Source: Mesorhizobium qingshengii
GTDB taxonomy: Bacteria; Pseudomonadota; Alphaproteobacteria; Rhizobiales; Rhizobiaceae
Assembly: GCF_900103325.1 (NCBI RefSeq)
Contig: NZ_FMXM01000018.1
Location: 88,242 to 152,241 of the forward strand
Reading direction: 5' to 3'
Length of the DNA: 64,000 nucleotides
Part shown: one piece after another, positions 24,678-33,827 of the stretch
How positions within the stretch are numbered: the stretch's first letter is position 1
Layout: each line of letters begins with the position of its first letter
The notes under the pieces: model-generated
Told to the model about the DNA's origin: nothing
Databases searched by the model: none
Seen by the model: the letters and a program-made list of their open reading frames with translations, nothing else
Program-made: the position numbers and the translations under genes

Positions 24678-25664
24678 ATGTTTGACCGTTCGTCCAAAAT
24701 TCCGGTCACTGGCGACCCGTTGACGGACATTCTGCGCGGGCTGCGTCTCGACGGTGTCGAGTATGGCCGCTGCGAACTGAAAGAGCCCTGGGGCATCCAG
24801 TTCCCGGCTCATCCCGCCGCCCGGTTTCATTTCGTTGGCCGCAGAGGGTGCTGGCTGAAGCAGCCGTCCGGCGAATGGATTGAGCTCAATGCCGGCGATG
24901 CCGTGCTGTTGCCGCGAGGCGCTGCTCATGTGCTGGCCAGCGAACCCGGCGCGCAGGCCTGGCCAATTCACAGTTACAAGCGCGAGGAGGTCTGCAAGGA
25001 TGTCTTCTGCACGTCGAATGCGGAGATGTGCGACAAGGATTGCCAGCCGGGAACACTGCTGTTCTGCGCCAGCATGTATTTCAACCTCGACGGCCTGCAT
25101 CCCCTGCTCGGCATGATGCCGGATGTGATGCGCACGCATGAACTGGAAGCCTACGAACCCGGCATTCCACATCTGCTGGAGGCGATGGCGCGCGAAGTCA
25201 CGATGGAGCGCGTCGGCTCCGGCGGCATTCTGGCGCGGCTGGCCGATGTGCTGGCCGCCACCGTCATCCGCTCATGGGTCGAACGTGGCTGCGGTGACTC
25301 GTCCGGCTGGATCGCGGCGGTCAGGGATCGCGACATCGGTCGCGTGCTGGCTGCCATCCATCTCGAGCCGGACCATGACTGGACAGTCGAGTCGCTGGCC
25401 AAGATGATGGGCGCCTCGCGCTCGGGCTTTGCCGAGCGTTTCGCCACCATCGTCGGCGAAACGCCGGCAAGATATGTCACCCAGGTCAGGATGCACCAGG
25501 CGAGGCAGTGGCTGGTCCGCGACCGGATGAAAATATCAGTCGTTGCCGCGCGCCTTGGCTATGAATCGGACGCCGCCTTCAGCCGCGCCTTCAAGCGCGT
25601 CATCGGATCGGCACCCAGCCACCTGCGCGCCGAAGAACAGGCTGACATCCGTCAGGCCAATTGA
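24678..25664 (+). CDS. AraC-family regulator with cupin sensor domain
   Basis: This 328-residue protein has an N-terminal cupin-type domain (residues about 10-170; GDAVLLPRGAAHVL is the barrel strand) and a C-terminal pair of helix-turn-helices (VESLAKMMGASRSGFAERF and ISVVAARLGYESDAAFSRAFKR). A CxxxxC-rich patch (EVCKDVFCTSNAEMCDKDC, near residue 113) might sense metal or redox state; that is an inference. The divergent exporter gene 183 bases away is the probable target. Confidence 0.87.
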   Translation: MFDRSSKIPVTGDPLTDILRGLRLDGVEYGRCELKEPWGIQFPAHPAARFHFVGRRGCWLKQPSGEWIELNAGDAVLLPRGAAHVLASEPGAQAWPIHSYKREEVCKDVFCTSNAEMCDKDCQPGTLLFCASMYFNLDGLHPLLGMMPDVMRTHELEAYEPGIPHLLEAMAREVTMERVGSGGILARLADVLAATVIRSWVERGCGDSSGWIAAVRDRDIGRVLAAIHLEPDHDWTVESLAKMMGASRSGFAERFATIVGETPARYVTQVRMHQARQWLVRDRMKISVVAARLGYESDAAFSRAFKRVIGSAPSHLRAEEQADIRQAN

Positions 25665-25705
25665 GCCAGGCGGAGTTCACTCCGACCCGGTCAATCCGTG
25701 GCGAC

Positions 25706-26791
25706 CTACCCGGCGTGCCGCAAGCTGACACCACTGCCTTTGTCGAACAGCACCACCTTGTCCGGGTTCCAGGCAAAGCGCACAGCCTGCTCGATGGCGA
25801 CATCGGTCCTGGCTGGCACCGTGGCGCGCAGCATCGCGTCGCCGACGCGCAGCGTCAGGATCTTCTCGACGCCATGGTTCTCGACGTCGTGGACACGCGC
25901 CTCGACCGGCGCGCCGCTCTCGAGATAGACGTCCTCGGGACGAACGCCGAAGACGAGCGGGCGACCATCGGTCGCGCCGCTCGCCTTGGCTCCCCCTGAA
26001 AAAGGCAGTTCGAAGTTCAGCGGTGCCATCACCGCGCGGCCATTCACCAGCCTGCCGTCGATGAGGTTCATCGGCGGCGAGCCGACGAAGCTCGCCACAT
26101 AGGTGTCGCGCGGATTGTTGTAGATTTCGTGCGGCGTGCCGGTCTGGACGATGCGGCCGTGGTTGAGCACGCCGACCTTGTCGCCCATCGACATCGCCTC
26201 GATCTGGTCGTGGGTGACGAACAGGAAGGTGGCGCCGAGCTGCATCTGCAGGTTCTTCAATTCCGTGCGCAGCGCCTCGCGCAGCTTCGCGTCGAGCGCC
26301 GACAGCGGCTCGTCCATCAGGAACACACGCGGCTTGCGCACGATGGCTCGGCCGATGGAGACGCGCTGCATCTCGCCGCCGGACAGCCGGTCGGTCTTGC
26401 GGTCAAGCAGATGCTCGATCCTCAACGTGCGGGCGGCGCGGTCGACGCGGTCCTTGATCTCGGCGTCGGGCAGCCGGCGGATCTTCGGCTTCAGCGGGAA
26501 CTCGAGGTTTTCCCGCACCGTGTAACGTGGATAGAGCGAGTATTGCTGCAGCACCAGCGCCACGTCGCGCTCTGCCGCCCCCCAGTCGGCGACGTCGACG
26601 CCATCGATGAAGACCTGGCCTTCGCTAGGCTTCTCGAGGCCGGCGATCAGCCGCAGCGTCGTCGTCTTGCCGGCGCCCGTCTCGCCCAGCAGCACGAAGA
26701 ATTCGCCATCGGCGATGTCGAGATCGAGCCCGGTCAGCGCGGTATGATTTCCGAATGTCTTCGAGATGTTCTTGAGCTGGATATGGGCCAT
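25706..26791 (-). CDS. CUT1 sugar ABC transporter ATPase (UgpC/MsmX-like), second of two
   Basis: This 361-residue ATPase has Walker A GETGAGKTT near residue 37, signature LSGGEMQRVSIGRA, Walker B VFLMDEP and the C-terminal regulatory OB-like (TOBE) domain with FGVRPEDV. The operon encodes a second, distinct ATPase just upstream, so a heterodimer is likely, as in glycerol-type CUT1 importers. It is the last gene of the leftward importer operon. Confidence 0.9.
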   Translation of the reverse strand: MAHIQLKNISKTFGNHTALTGLDLDIADGEFFVLLGETGAGKTTTLRLIAGLEKPSEGQVFIDGVDVADWGAAERDVALVLQQYSLYPRYTVRENLEFPLKPKIRRLPDAEIKDRVDRAARTLRIEHLLDRKTDRLSGGEMQRVSIGRAIVRKPRVFLMDEPLSALDAKLREALRTELKNLQMQLGATFLFVTHDQIEAMSMGDKVGVLNHGRIVQTGTPHEIYNNPRDTYVASFVGSPPMNLIDGRLVNGRAVMAPLNFELPFSGGAKASGATDGRPLVFGVRPEDVYLESGAPVEARVHDVENHGVEKILTLRVGDAMLRATVPARTDVAIEQAVRFAWNPDKVVLFDKGSGVSLRHAG

Positions 26792-26860
26792 GATCAGTTG
26801 TCTCGATTCTGTTCGAGGGCGGCCTGCCCTTCGCTATGGCTCCGGGCATTCGACTGTTCG

Positions 26861-26882
26861 AAAAGCCAGATCGTTGGCTTTT
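26861..26882. terminator. hairpin between the two ATPase genes
   Basis: AAAAGCCA (26861-26868) pairs with TGGCTTTT (26875-26882) across a 6-base loop. It has A/T-rich ends in both orientations. Within the operon it could attenuate or stabilise rather than fully terminate. Confidence 0.4.
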
Positions 26883-26897
26883 GGCGGCCTTCGGCCG

Positions 26898-28001
26898 TCA
26901 CAGTCTCACCCCCAGCGACTTGCCGCTTGCCGTGTCGAAGAAATGCGCCTGGGCCGGATCGATCCTGGCGAACACCTTCTCGCCGGGACCGCTGACGAAG
27001 CCGCTCTTGGTGCGCGCGCGCAGCATCTTGGAGCCGACCTTGAGGTCGACGATGTCGAAGGAGCCGAGCGGCTCGACGATCTGCGTCTCGACCGGCAGGA
27101 ACCCTTCCGCCGCATCGTGGCGAATGAGAACGCCCTCCGGCCGGATGCCGAGCGCCAGCTGGCCACCGGCATGGCCGTTGAGCTTCGACAGCAGCGCCCG
27201 CGGGAACTCGAAGCCGGCGGCAGCTTCACCGACCGTCACCGAGACCGACGAAGCCGTTTCGGCGACCGCCGCGTCGGCGACGTTCATCACCGGGCTGCCT
27301 ACGAATTGCGCCACGAACAGATTGGCCGGATGCGAATACACCTCGTCCGGCGAGCCGACCTGCTGCAGCACGCCTTCATGCATGATGACGATGCGGTCGG
27401 CGAGGCTCATCGCCTCGATCTGGTCGTGGGTGACATAGATGGTGGTCGAACCCTGCTTGATGTGCAGCCGCTTGATCTCGGCCCGCATCTCCTCGCGCAG
27501 CTTGGCGTCGAGCGCGCCGATCGGCTCGTCCATCAGCATCGCTTTCGGCCGCCGCACCAGCGCGCGGCCGATGGCGACGCGCTGCATGTCGCCGCCTGAA
27601 AGCGCGGACGGTTTCTTGCCGAGCAGGTCCGATATCTGCAGCGTCTTGGCGACCGAGCGCACTTCCTGGTCGATCTCGCTTTTGCTCTTGCGCGTGGCGC
27701 GCAAGGGGAAGGCGATGTTCTCGTAGACGCTCATATGCGGGTAGAGCGAAAACGACTGGAAGACCATGGCGATGTCGCGATCGGCGGCCTTCAGATGCTG
27801 GATGGGTTTGCCGTCGATGAGGATGTCCCCCTCGTCGATCGTCTCCAGCCCGGCGATGGCGCGCAACGTCGTCGTCTTGCCGCAGCCAGACTGGCCGAGC
27901 AGCACGATGAACTCGTTGTCGCTGATCTTGAGGTTCAGGTCCTTGATGACCTGGACGGCGCCGAAGAATTTCTGGACACCGCGAAGCTCGATCTGGGTCA
28001 A
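26898..28001 (-). CDS. CUT1 sugar ABC transporter ATPase (UgpC-like), first of two
   Basis: This 367-residue ATPase has Walker A GQSGCGKTT near residue 37, signature LSGGDMQRVAIGRA, Walker B AMLMDEP and a TOBE-containing C-terminal half with LGIRPEGV. Its ATG overlaps the stop of the small membrane-protein gene (ATGA), so the genes are coupled. The sequence differs clearly from the downstream ATPase, which supports two non-identical motor subunits. Confidence 0.9.
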   Translation of the reverse strand: MTQIELRGVQKFFGAVQVIKDLNLKISDNEFIVLLGQSGCGKTTTLRAIAGLETIDEGDILIDGKPIQHLKAADRDIAMVFQSFSLYPHMSVYENIAFPLRATRKSKSEIDQEVRSVAKTLQISDLLGKKPSALSGGDMQRVAIGRALVRRPKAMLMDEPIGALDAKLREEMRAEIKRLHIKQGSTTIYVTHDQIEAMSLADRIVIMHEGVLQQVGSPDEVYSHPANLFVAQFVGSPVMNVADAAVAETASSVSVTVGEAAAGFEFPRALLSKLNGHAGGQLALGIRPEGVLIRHDAAEGFLPVETQIVEPLGSFDIVDLKVGSKMLRARTKSGFVSGPGEKVFARIDPAQAHFFDTASGKSLGVRL

Positions 28002-28219
28002 TGCTGTGCTCCCCGATTTCGCATCTGTCCCGTGCCTGCTTTTTCTTCCGGTGCGATCTTCGACGTGATGTTGAAGCCGATCAGCCCGATCAGGATGATG
28101 GTCAGGCCATATGTGTGCAGCAACATGTTCCAGGGCTGGCAGAGTGCGACAATGCCGAGCACCATTAGAATCTGCGATCCGGGTTCCAGGTATTTCTGGT
28201 TGATGGCGCGAAAGCTCAT
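27998..28219 (-). CDS. small two-helix membrane protein of the sugar importer operon
   Basis: This 73-residue protein starts MSFRAINQKYLEPGSQIL and has two hydrophobic helices (residues about 17-33 and 38-53) and a polar tail. Its ATG overlaps the upstream permease stop by three bases, and its own stop overlaps the next ATPase start, which is strong evidence that it is translated. The position between permease and ATPase genes recalls the small DUF2160-type protein of glycerol importers, but I cannot assign it to that family. An accessory or assembly role is inferred. Confidence 0.72.
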   Translation of the reverse strand: MSFRAINQKYLEPGSQILMVLGIVALCQPWNMLLHTYGLTIILIGLIGFNITSKIAPEEKAGTGQMRNRGAQH

Positions 28220-29175
28220 TTGCGGATCGCTCCGAAGGACATGCCGCGCAACAGATGGTTGCGGAGCAGGAAGGTGAAGATCGCGACCGGCAGCAGGAAC
28301 AGGAAGGTTCCGGCGGCGATCACCGTCCAGTCCGGCAGGCCGGAGCCGACCTGGCTGGGGATGAAGGGTGGCGCGGTCTGGGCGCGGCGGTTGGTCATGA
28401 TCAGCGCGAAGGCATATTCGTTCCATGCCGTGATGAAGCAGAACACGGCGGTGGCGGCGATGCCGGTGGCGGCCTCCGGCAGCACGATCTTGAAGAAGGC
28501 CTCCATGCGCGTGTAGCCATCGACGAGGGCAGCCTCCTCATATTCCTTCGGGATCTCGTCCATGAAGCCCTTCATCAGCCACACCGAGAAAGACAGGTTG
28601 AAGGCAGTGTAGAGGATGATCAGGCCGACATGGGAATCGTTGAGGCCGACCGCCCGGTACATCAGGAACATCGGGATCGCCACCACCACCGGCGGCAGCA
28701 TGCGCGTCGACAGGATGAAGAACAAAAGGTCCGCCTCGCCCTTCACCTTGAAGCGCGAGAAGCCATAGGCGGTGAACGTTCCCATGCCGACCGCCAGCAC
28801 CGTCGAGGTGATGGCGATGATCAGCGAGTTCAGGAAGCGGCTCGGATATCCCGACCACTGCACCTGGCCCTTGCCGTCGCGCACGATCTTTTCGCCGCCA
28901 TCAAAGACGACGCGCTCCCACCACGGAGCCGCCGCATACTCTTCCGGCGACGGCGGGCTGCGCATTTGCGAGCGCTTGGTGAACAGCTTCACGAAAGGCG
29001 ATATTTCAGGCTGGAAGACGACCGTCGGCGGGATGGTGGTGGCAAGGTTGCGCGGCTTGAACGCCGTCGAGGCGATCCAGTAGATCGGCGCCAGGAAGAT
29101 GATCGTCACCACCAGCACGGCGATGATGGCGACGCGATTGAAGCCGATTTCGGAAGAAGTGCGGACGGCGGCCAT
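28216..29175 (-). CDS. CUT1 sugar ABC transporter permease (MalG-like)
   Basis: This is a 319-residue inner-membrane permease with six hydrophobic segments. The coupling loop EYEEAALVDGYTRMEAFFKIVLPEA is near residue 215. A long segment between the first and second helices (about residues 40-105) with EEYAAAPWWERVVFDGGEKIV is larger than usual and should be periplasmic. It follows the first permease by one base. Confidence 0.9.
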   Translation of the reverse strand: MAAVRTSSEIGFNRVAIIAVLVVTIIFLAPIYWIASTAFKPRNLATTIPPTVVFQPEISPFVKLFTKRSQMRSPPSPEEYAAAPWWERVVFDGGEKIVRDGKGQVQWSGYPSRFLNSLIIAITSTVLAVGMGTFTAYGFSRFKVKGEADLLFFILSTRMLPPVVVAIPMFLMYRAVGLNDSHVGLIILYTAFNLSFSVWLMKGFMDEIPKEYEEAALVDGYTRMEAFFKIVLPEAATGIAATAVFCFITAWNEYAFALIMTNRRAQTAPPFIPSQVGSGLPDWTVIAAGTFLFLLPVAIFTFLLRNHLLRGMSFGAIRK

Positions 29176-29176
29176 C

Positions 29177-30070
29177 TCAGCGCTCCTTCACCTTGTTGAG
29201 GTATTTGACGTAGATGTTGGTGATCGCCAGCACCATGATCAGCACGATGTAGGCCAGCGCGCAGGAGCGCCCGGTCTGCCATTCCTGGAATGCCATCTTG
29301 TAGAGCCGGATCGAGATCAGCTCGGCCGTCGGCTGGCTGGTCAGGATGTAGGCGAGATCGAAGGTCTTGAACGCTTCCATGGTGCGGAAGATGACGGCGA
29401 TCATCAGGATCGGCGCGACCAGCGGCAGCGTGATGCGGAAGAAGGTGTAGAACGGCCCGGCGCGATCGATCGCGGCGGCCTCGTAGAGATGCTTCGGCAC
29501 CGCCGACAGGCCGGCCAGCGACAACAGCATGACGAAGGGCGACCACATCCAGATGTCGGTCAGCGCAACGGCATAGAGTGCCATCTTCGGATCCGACAGC
29601 CATTCGAAGGTCCCGAGGCCGAGCGCATAGTTGATGATGCCGAAGGACGGGTCGTAAAGCAGCTTCCAGAACAGGCCGACGACGGCCATCGACAGCATCA
29701 TCGGCAGCAGAAGCAGCGTCGTCAGCAACCCCTTCATCGGAATGTCGCGGTTGAGCAGCATCGCCACGCCGAACCCGACAAGCAACTGTCCTGCGACCGA
29801 GATGATGACGTACTTCGCGGTGATGGCGAAGTTGGACCACACATAGGGATCGTTGAGCAGGTCGCGATAGTTCTGCAGCCCGACGAAATTCGCCGGCGCG
29901 TTGGTCGACGCGCGAAAGTCGGTGAAGGAATAGCCGAGCGAATAGATCAGCGGAAAGATGTTGAAGACGATCAGGAACAGGACCGTCGGGATGATGAAGA
30001 GGTTGCGGATCGAAATGTCGCTGAGGCCGCGCGCGGCCGCTCTTGAAGACCTGTCCAGTGTGGTGATCAT
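29177..30070 (-). CDS. CUT1 sugar ABC transporter permease (MalF-like)
   Basis: This is a 297-residue permease from the ATG at 30070, with six membrane helices and the coupling loop HLYEAAAIDRAGPFYTFFRITLPLV. A longer frame to 30145 exists, and the TTG at 30082 is also possible, since the ribosome-binding site is weak (GGGTC). The hydrophobic core starts at IRNLFIIPTVLF, so any of these starts gives the same topology. Confidence 0.87.
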   Translation of the reverse strand: MITTLDRSSRAAARGLSDISIRNLFIIPTVLFLIVFNIFPLIYSLGYSFTDFRASTNAPANFVGLQNYRDLLNDPYVWSNFAITAKYVIISVAGQLLVGFGVAMLLNRDIPMKGLLTTLLLLPMMLSMAVVGLFWKLLYDPSFGIINYALGLGTFEWLSDPKMALYAVALTDIWMWSPFVMLLSLAGLSAVPKHLYEAAAIDRAGPFYTFFRITLPLVAPILMIAVIFRTMEAFKTFDLAYILTSQPTAELISIRLYKMAFQEWQTGRSCALAYIVLIMVLAITNIYVKYLNKVKER

Positions 30071-30150
30071 CGTGGTCGCCAAGACCCTGCTCCCGTTTGC
30101 AGAAAAAGAAACGGAGGAGGCACCGATGCCCCCTCCGTGAGCCATGATTG

Positions 30151-31467
30151 TTACTGACCGCGGCCGTACTTCTTGAAGGTCGCGTTCCAGTCGGCGGCCA
30201 AAGCGTCCAGCGTTTCCTTGGCGGTGCCTTCGCCGCCGATCATGTAGGGATAGACGCGCTGGTTGAGCTGCTGCAGCAGTTCGGCGTATTCCGGCACCGC
30301 CCAGAAGTCCTTCACCTTGAACATGGTCTCGTAGAAGGCCTTGTTGTAGGGCGTGGCGTTCTGGAATTCCGGCGACTTCAGCACGGCGGCACTACAGGTG
30401 TAGCCGCCAAGTGCCGCCCACTTCTTCTGGGTCTCGTCCTTGATGAACCATTCCAGGAACTTCATCGCCTCGTCCTGCTTCTGCGAGTAGGAGACGATGG
30501 AGATACCTTGCCCGCCGAGCGCGGCGAACTGGTCGCCACCGGGGCCGGGAGGATTGGCGAAGAAGCCGGTGTTCTTGGCGTTCGGGTTCGACGCCTCGTT
30601 GATGAGCGAGGGGAAGAACGCGAAGTAGTTCATGCTCATCGCGGCCAGGTTTTCGGTGATCGCCTGGTTGTCCTCGACGAAGAACGACTTGGCCCAGCCC
30701 GGAGGCGTGAACTTGTAGAGCTCCTTGTAGGCGTCGAGTGCCGCCACCGCCTTGTCGGAGTTGATGAAGCCGTCGACCTTGTAGGTCGAATAGTCACCAA
30801 GCTCGCCGCCATAGGAGAACAGCGCGTTCTCGAAGCCCATCGCCATCGCGTCATAGGAATTGTCGGTATAGATGGCGATGCCGTATTTCTTCTGGTCCGG
30901 CCGGTAGAAGAACTCGGCGATGTCGCGCAGCGCCTTGAAATCCTTCGGCACATCGAGGTCGTAGCCGTACTTGGCCTTGAAGGCTTCCTTCTCCTTGGGA
31001 TCCTCGAACCAGTCCTTGCGATAGGACCAGCCGACGGCGTCGCCTTCGAGCGGAATGGCCCAGTATTTGCCGCTGTTGCCGGGATATTCGGCGTAGTATT
31101 TCACCGTCGCCGGCGCCATCACGTCTTTCAGCTTGTACTTGTTGAAGAAGTCGGTGAGGTCGACATAGTGGCCGCCGGTCGAGCCGGCGCCGAGCCATTG
31201 CGAGTCGCCGACGACCAGATCGTAGGCGTCGCCATGGGCGTTGAACTCGGTGAAGGCCTTGGTCTGGAAGTCGGACCAAGGTGTGGTTTCCACCGTGATC
31301 TTGACGCCGGTTTCCTTCTCGTACTCGTTGCCGAGTTCCTGCAAATAGTTGGCCGGATCCCATTCCGCCCAGAAGATGGTGAGTGACTTTTCCTGCGCGT
31401 AGACGGACGTTCCGCAGGCAAGCGTTAAGCCGATACCAGCAAGCACGCTGGTCACTAACTTGCGCAT
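30151..31467 (-). CDS. CUT1 sugar ABC transporter substrate-binding protein
   Basis: The protein has 438 residues: a signal peptide (MRKLVTSVLAGIGLTLACGTSVYA, cleavage near residue 24) and a family-1 extracellular solute-binding fold with LTIFWAEWDPANYLQELGNEY at the mature N-terminus. GGAGGAAA precedes the ATG at 31467. It is the first gene of the importer operon and is followed by two permeases, the small membrane protein and two ATPases. The promoter region carries two TGGT-N3-ACCA palindromes. Confidence 0.92.
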   Translation of the reverse strand: MRKLVTSVLAGIGLTLACGTSVYAQEKSLTIFWAEWDPANYLQELGNEYEKETGVKITVETTPWSDFQTKAFTEFNAHGDAYDLVVGDSQWLGAGSTGGHYVDLTDFFNKYKLKDVMAPATVKYYAEYPGNSGKYWAIPLEGDAVGWSYRKDWFEDPKEKEAFKAKYGYDLDVPKDFKALRDIAEFFYRPDQKKYGIAIYTDNSYDAMAMGFENALFSYGGELGDYSTYKVDGFINSDKAVAALDAYKELYKFTPPGWAKSFFVEDNQAITENLAAMSMNYFAFFPSLINEASNPNAKNTGFFANPPGPGGDQFAALGGQGISIVSYSQKQDEAMKFLEWFIKDETQKKWAALGGYTCSAAVLKSPEFQNATPYNKAFYETMFKVKDFWAVPEYAELLQQLNQRVYPYMIGGEGTAKETLDALAADWNATFKKYGRGQ

Positions 31468-31826
31468 AATGATTTCCTCCCTTGTGCGCATTCTACCCTG
31501 TCATGCGAGCCGGCAACGGGGCCGGCTCCGGTAGTTCCTCCCGTGATCGCGCTCTTCCGGTTCCGGGCCTCCTCGCCCTGCCGGAAAATGGATCGCAGCC
31601 CTCACTTTCGATCCGCTTTTCTTCCTTGATCTGGTATTACCAATTTCGCATGCACGTCAAGCCCTTTCTTGGCAGCTTGAACTGTCCGTTGCTACCGGAT
31701 TCCGGCTTTATCTGCCTGTTTTCCCATGATTTTCCTACTCAGTGATACGTGGAGGTGTTGTCCGGCACCCCGCACTGCGGTTAATATCAGTAGTCAACAC
31801 GCAAATCTGGTCTAACCAGATAGATG
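31468..31826. promoter_or_regulatory. importer promoter region with two TGGT-N3-ACCA operators
   Basis: This 359-base region without a gene lies upstream of the sugar importer. TGGTATTACCA (31632-31642) is flanked so that the 13-mer CTGGTATTACCAA is identical to the one at 16846-16858. ATCTGGTCTAACCAGAT (31805-31821) has perfect 7-base arms and lies 6 bases after the tetR stop. Two sites 173 bases apart could support looping. The identity with the epimerase promoter suggests shared control. Confidence 0.6.
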
Positions 31827-32510
31827 CTATTTCACGACTGCCATTGGATCCGCGCTGTTTCCTTCGCCGGTCGATTCCGTGATCGCAGCGCGCACCAGCG
31901 TCGCGGCCGCCCATTGCGCGACCGACATCATGCTGCGGCTGTCCAGTCCCCAGATATCCTTGAGCACGATCAGCACCTCGACGCCGAAGATCAGCGACAG
32001 CGCCTGCGCCAGCCGCTTGAAATCGCGCGGTGGCAAGCGGCCCTTGAGCGGCGCGATCGCTTCTTTCAGCAACTGGACGCGGTGGCCGCGCGTGAAGGCC
32101 GGCTCGCCACCCAGCGTGCCGGCCTGGCGCCTCGCCCACTGATCGAGCGACAGCTTCAGCGCCGCCTTGAATGTCGCCTCGAACGCCTCGATGCGCGGCA
32201 TGGCCGTGTCGAACAGGTCGGCGACCCGACGCTCGGCATCGGCGGAGGTCGATTGCCAGGTCAGGATTGGCCCCAGCCCCTCGTCGACGACGGCCTGCAC
32301 CAGTGCGGCCTGGCTCGGAAAATAGCGGTAGGCGGTCGCGCGGGAAACTTCCGCGGCTTCCGCCACCTCACTGACCGACGGCGTGACGCCGGCCTGCATC
32401 AGCCTCGTCGCCGTCTCCAGCATCAGCCGTTTGGTCCGCGCGCGGGGTCCACGCTCGGCTCCCTCGGCGGTGTCGTCGCTCACCGCGGCTTGTTGACGTG
32501 AGACATCCAT
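31827..32510 (-). CDS. TetR-family transcriptional regulator
   Basis: This is a 227-residue protein. The TetR helix-turn-helix is at residues about 40-75 (VSEVAEAAEVSRATAYRYFPSQAALVQAVV), followed by a helical ligand domain. The frame is open to 32744 over the promoter of the next gene, but the ATG at 32510 gives the usual length. It is divergent from the Tm-1-like pair, with 110 bases between them, and is the likely local regulator. Confidence 0.85.
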   Translation of the reverse strand: MDVSRQQAAVSDDTAEGAERGPRARTKRLMLETATRLMQAGVTPSVSEVAEAAEVSRATAYRYFPSQAALVQAVVDEGLGPILTWQSTSADAERRVADLFDTAMPRIEAFEATFKAALKLSLDQWARRQAGTLGGEPAFTRGHRVQLLKEAIAPLKGRLPPRDFKRLAQALSLIFGVEVLIVLKDIWGLDSRSMMSVAQWAAATLVRAAITESTGEGNSADPMAVVK

Positions 32511-32620
32511 GTCAATACGATACGCGCGTCTCAAAAAATTGCAATGGCCTTCGGGTGGTCGACGGGCGGGCAAAAGAGCGGCAGGCGGTGACGCCAAGCC
32601 CGCCTGGATTGGGGAACGCA

Positions 32621-33817
32621 ATGAAACGCATCTATGTGGTGGGCACGGCTGACACCAAGGGCGAGGAACTCGCCTTCCTGGCCGATGCCATCGCCGCCAC
32701 GGGTGCCGCTGTGTCCCGCATCGATGTCGGAACGCGCGGCGCAACCATCCCCGTCGACATCACCGCGCGGGAAATTGCCAACCATCACCCCGGCGGGAGC
32801 AAAGCCGTGCTCGGCGGCAATGATCGCGGCGCCGCGGTCGCGGCGATGGGCATCGCCTTCGCCCGCTTTGCCCAATCGAGGAACGACATCGCCGCCATGA
32901 TCGGCATTGGCGGCGGCGGTGGCACCTCGATCATCACGTCGGGCATGCGCGCGCTGCCGCTCGGCCTCCCGAAGATCATGGTCTCGACCCTCGCTTCGGG
33001 CGACACCGCACCCTTTGTCGACGTCTCCGACATTATCATGATGCCATCGGTGACCGACATGGCCGGACTGAACCGGCTTTCCCGTGTCGTGTTGCACAAT
33101 GCCGCCCAGGCGATTTCAGGCATGGCGGCCAGACCAGCGCCGCCACCCGACGGCAGGCCGTCGATCGGGCTCACCATGTTCGGCGTCACCACGCCTTGCG
33201 TGACCGCCATCGCCGACCAGCTTCGTTCGACCTATGACTGCATGGTCTTCCATGCCACCGGCACTGGCGGCCGCAGCATGGAGAAGCTGGCCGACAGCGG
33301 CCTGCTGTCCGGCGTCATCGACATCACCACAACGGAAGTCTGCGATCTCCTGTTTGGCGGGGTGCTGCCGGCGACAGAGGATCGCTTCGGTGCGATCGCC
33401 CGCACCGGCCTGCCCTATGTCGGTTCGGTCGGGGCACTCGACATGGTCAATTTCTGGGCGCCGTCGACCATTCCGGAACGCTATCGCGGACGGCTGTTCT
33501 ACGAGCACAATCCGAATGTCACGCTGATGCGCACCACAGCGGACGAATGCCGCCAGATCGGCGAATGGATCGGCGCCAGGCTCGCCCCCTGCGAGGGACC
33601 GGTGCATTTCCTCATTCCGGAAAAAGGCGTCTCGGCGCTCGACATCGAAGGGGGCGCCTTCTTCGATCCCGAAGCCGACGCCGTTCTGTTTGAGGCCATA
33701 GAGCGCACCATCAGGCCGAATGGCAGGCGCCGCGTGACGCGTTTGCCACTGCACATCAACGATCCCGAATTCGCCGAGGCGGCAACCGCCGCCTTCCTCG
33801 ACATCGCCAGACAGTGA
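32621..33817 (+). CDS. Tm-1-like ATP-binding protein (UPF0261)
   Basis: This 398-residue protein matches the UPF0261/Tm-1 N-terminal family: KRIYVVGTADTKGEELAFLADAI at the start, the glycine-rich nucleotide motif IGIGGGGGTSII near residue 95 and FGVTTPCV near 188. In plants the Tm-1 protein fuses this domain to a TIM barrel, and here the partner is the next gene, 10 bases downstream. The enzymatic reaction is not established for the bacterial pair. Confidence 0.87.
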   Translation: MKRIYVVGTADTKGEELAFLADAIAATGAAVSRIDVGTRGATIPVDITAREIANHHPGGSKAVLGGNDRGAAVAAMGIAFARFAQSRNDIAAMIGIGGGGGTSIITSGMRALPLGLPKIMVSTLASGDTAPFVDVSDIIMMPSVTDMAGLNRLSRVVLHNAAQAISGMAARPAPPPDGRPSIGLTMFGVTTPCVTAIADQLRSTYDCMVFHATGTGGRSMEKLADSGLLSGVIDITTTEVCDLLFGGVLPATEDRFGAIARTGLPYVGSVGALDMVNFWAPSTIPERYRGRLFYEHNPNVTLMRTTADECRQIGEWIGARLAPCEGPVHFLIPEKGVSALDIEGGAFFDPEADAVLFEAIERTIRPNGRRRVTRLPLHINDPEFAEAATAAFLDIARQ

Positions 33818-33827
33818 GAGGCCAGAC

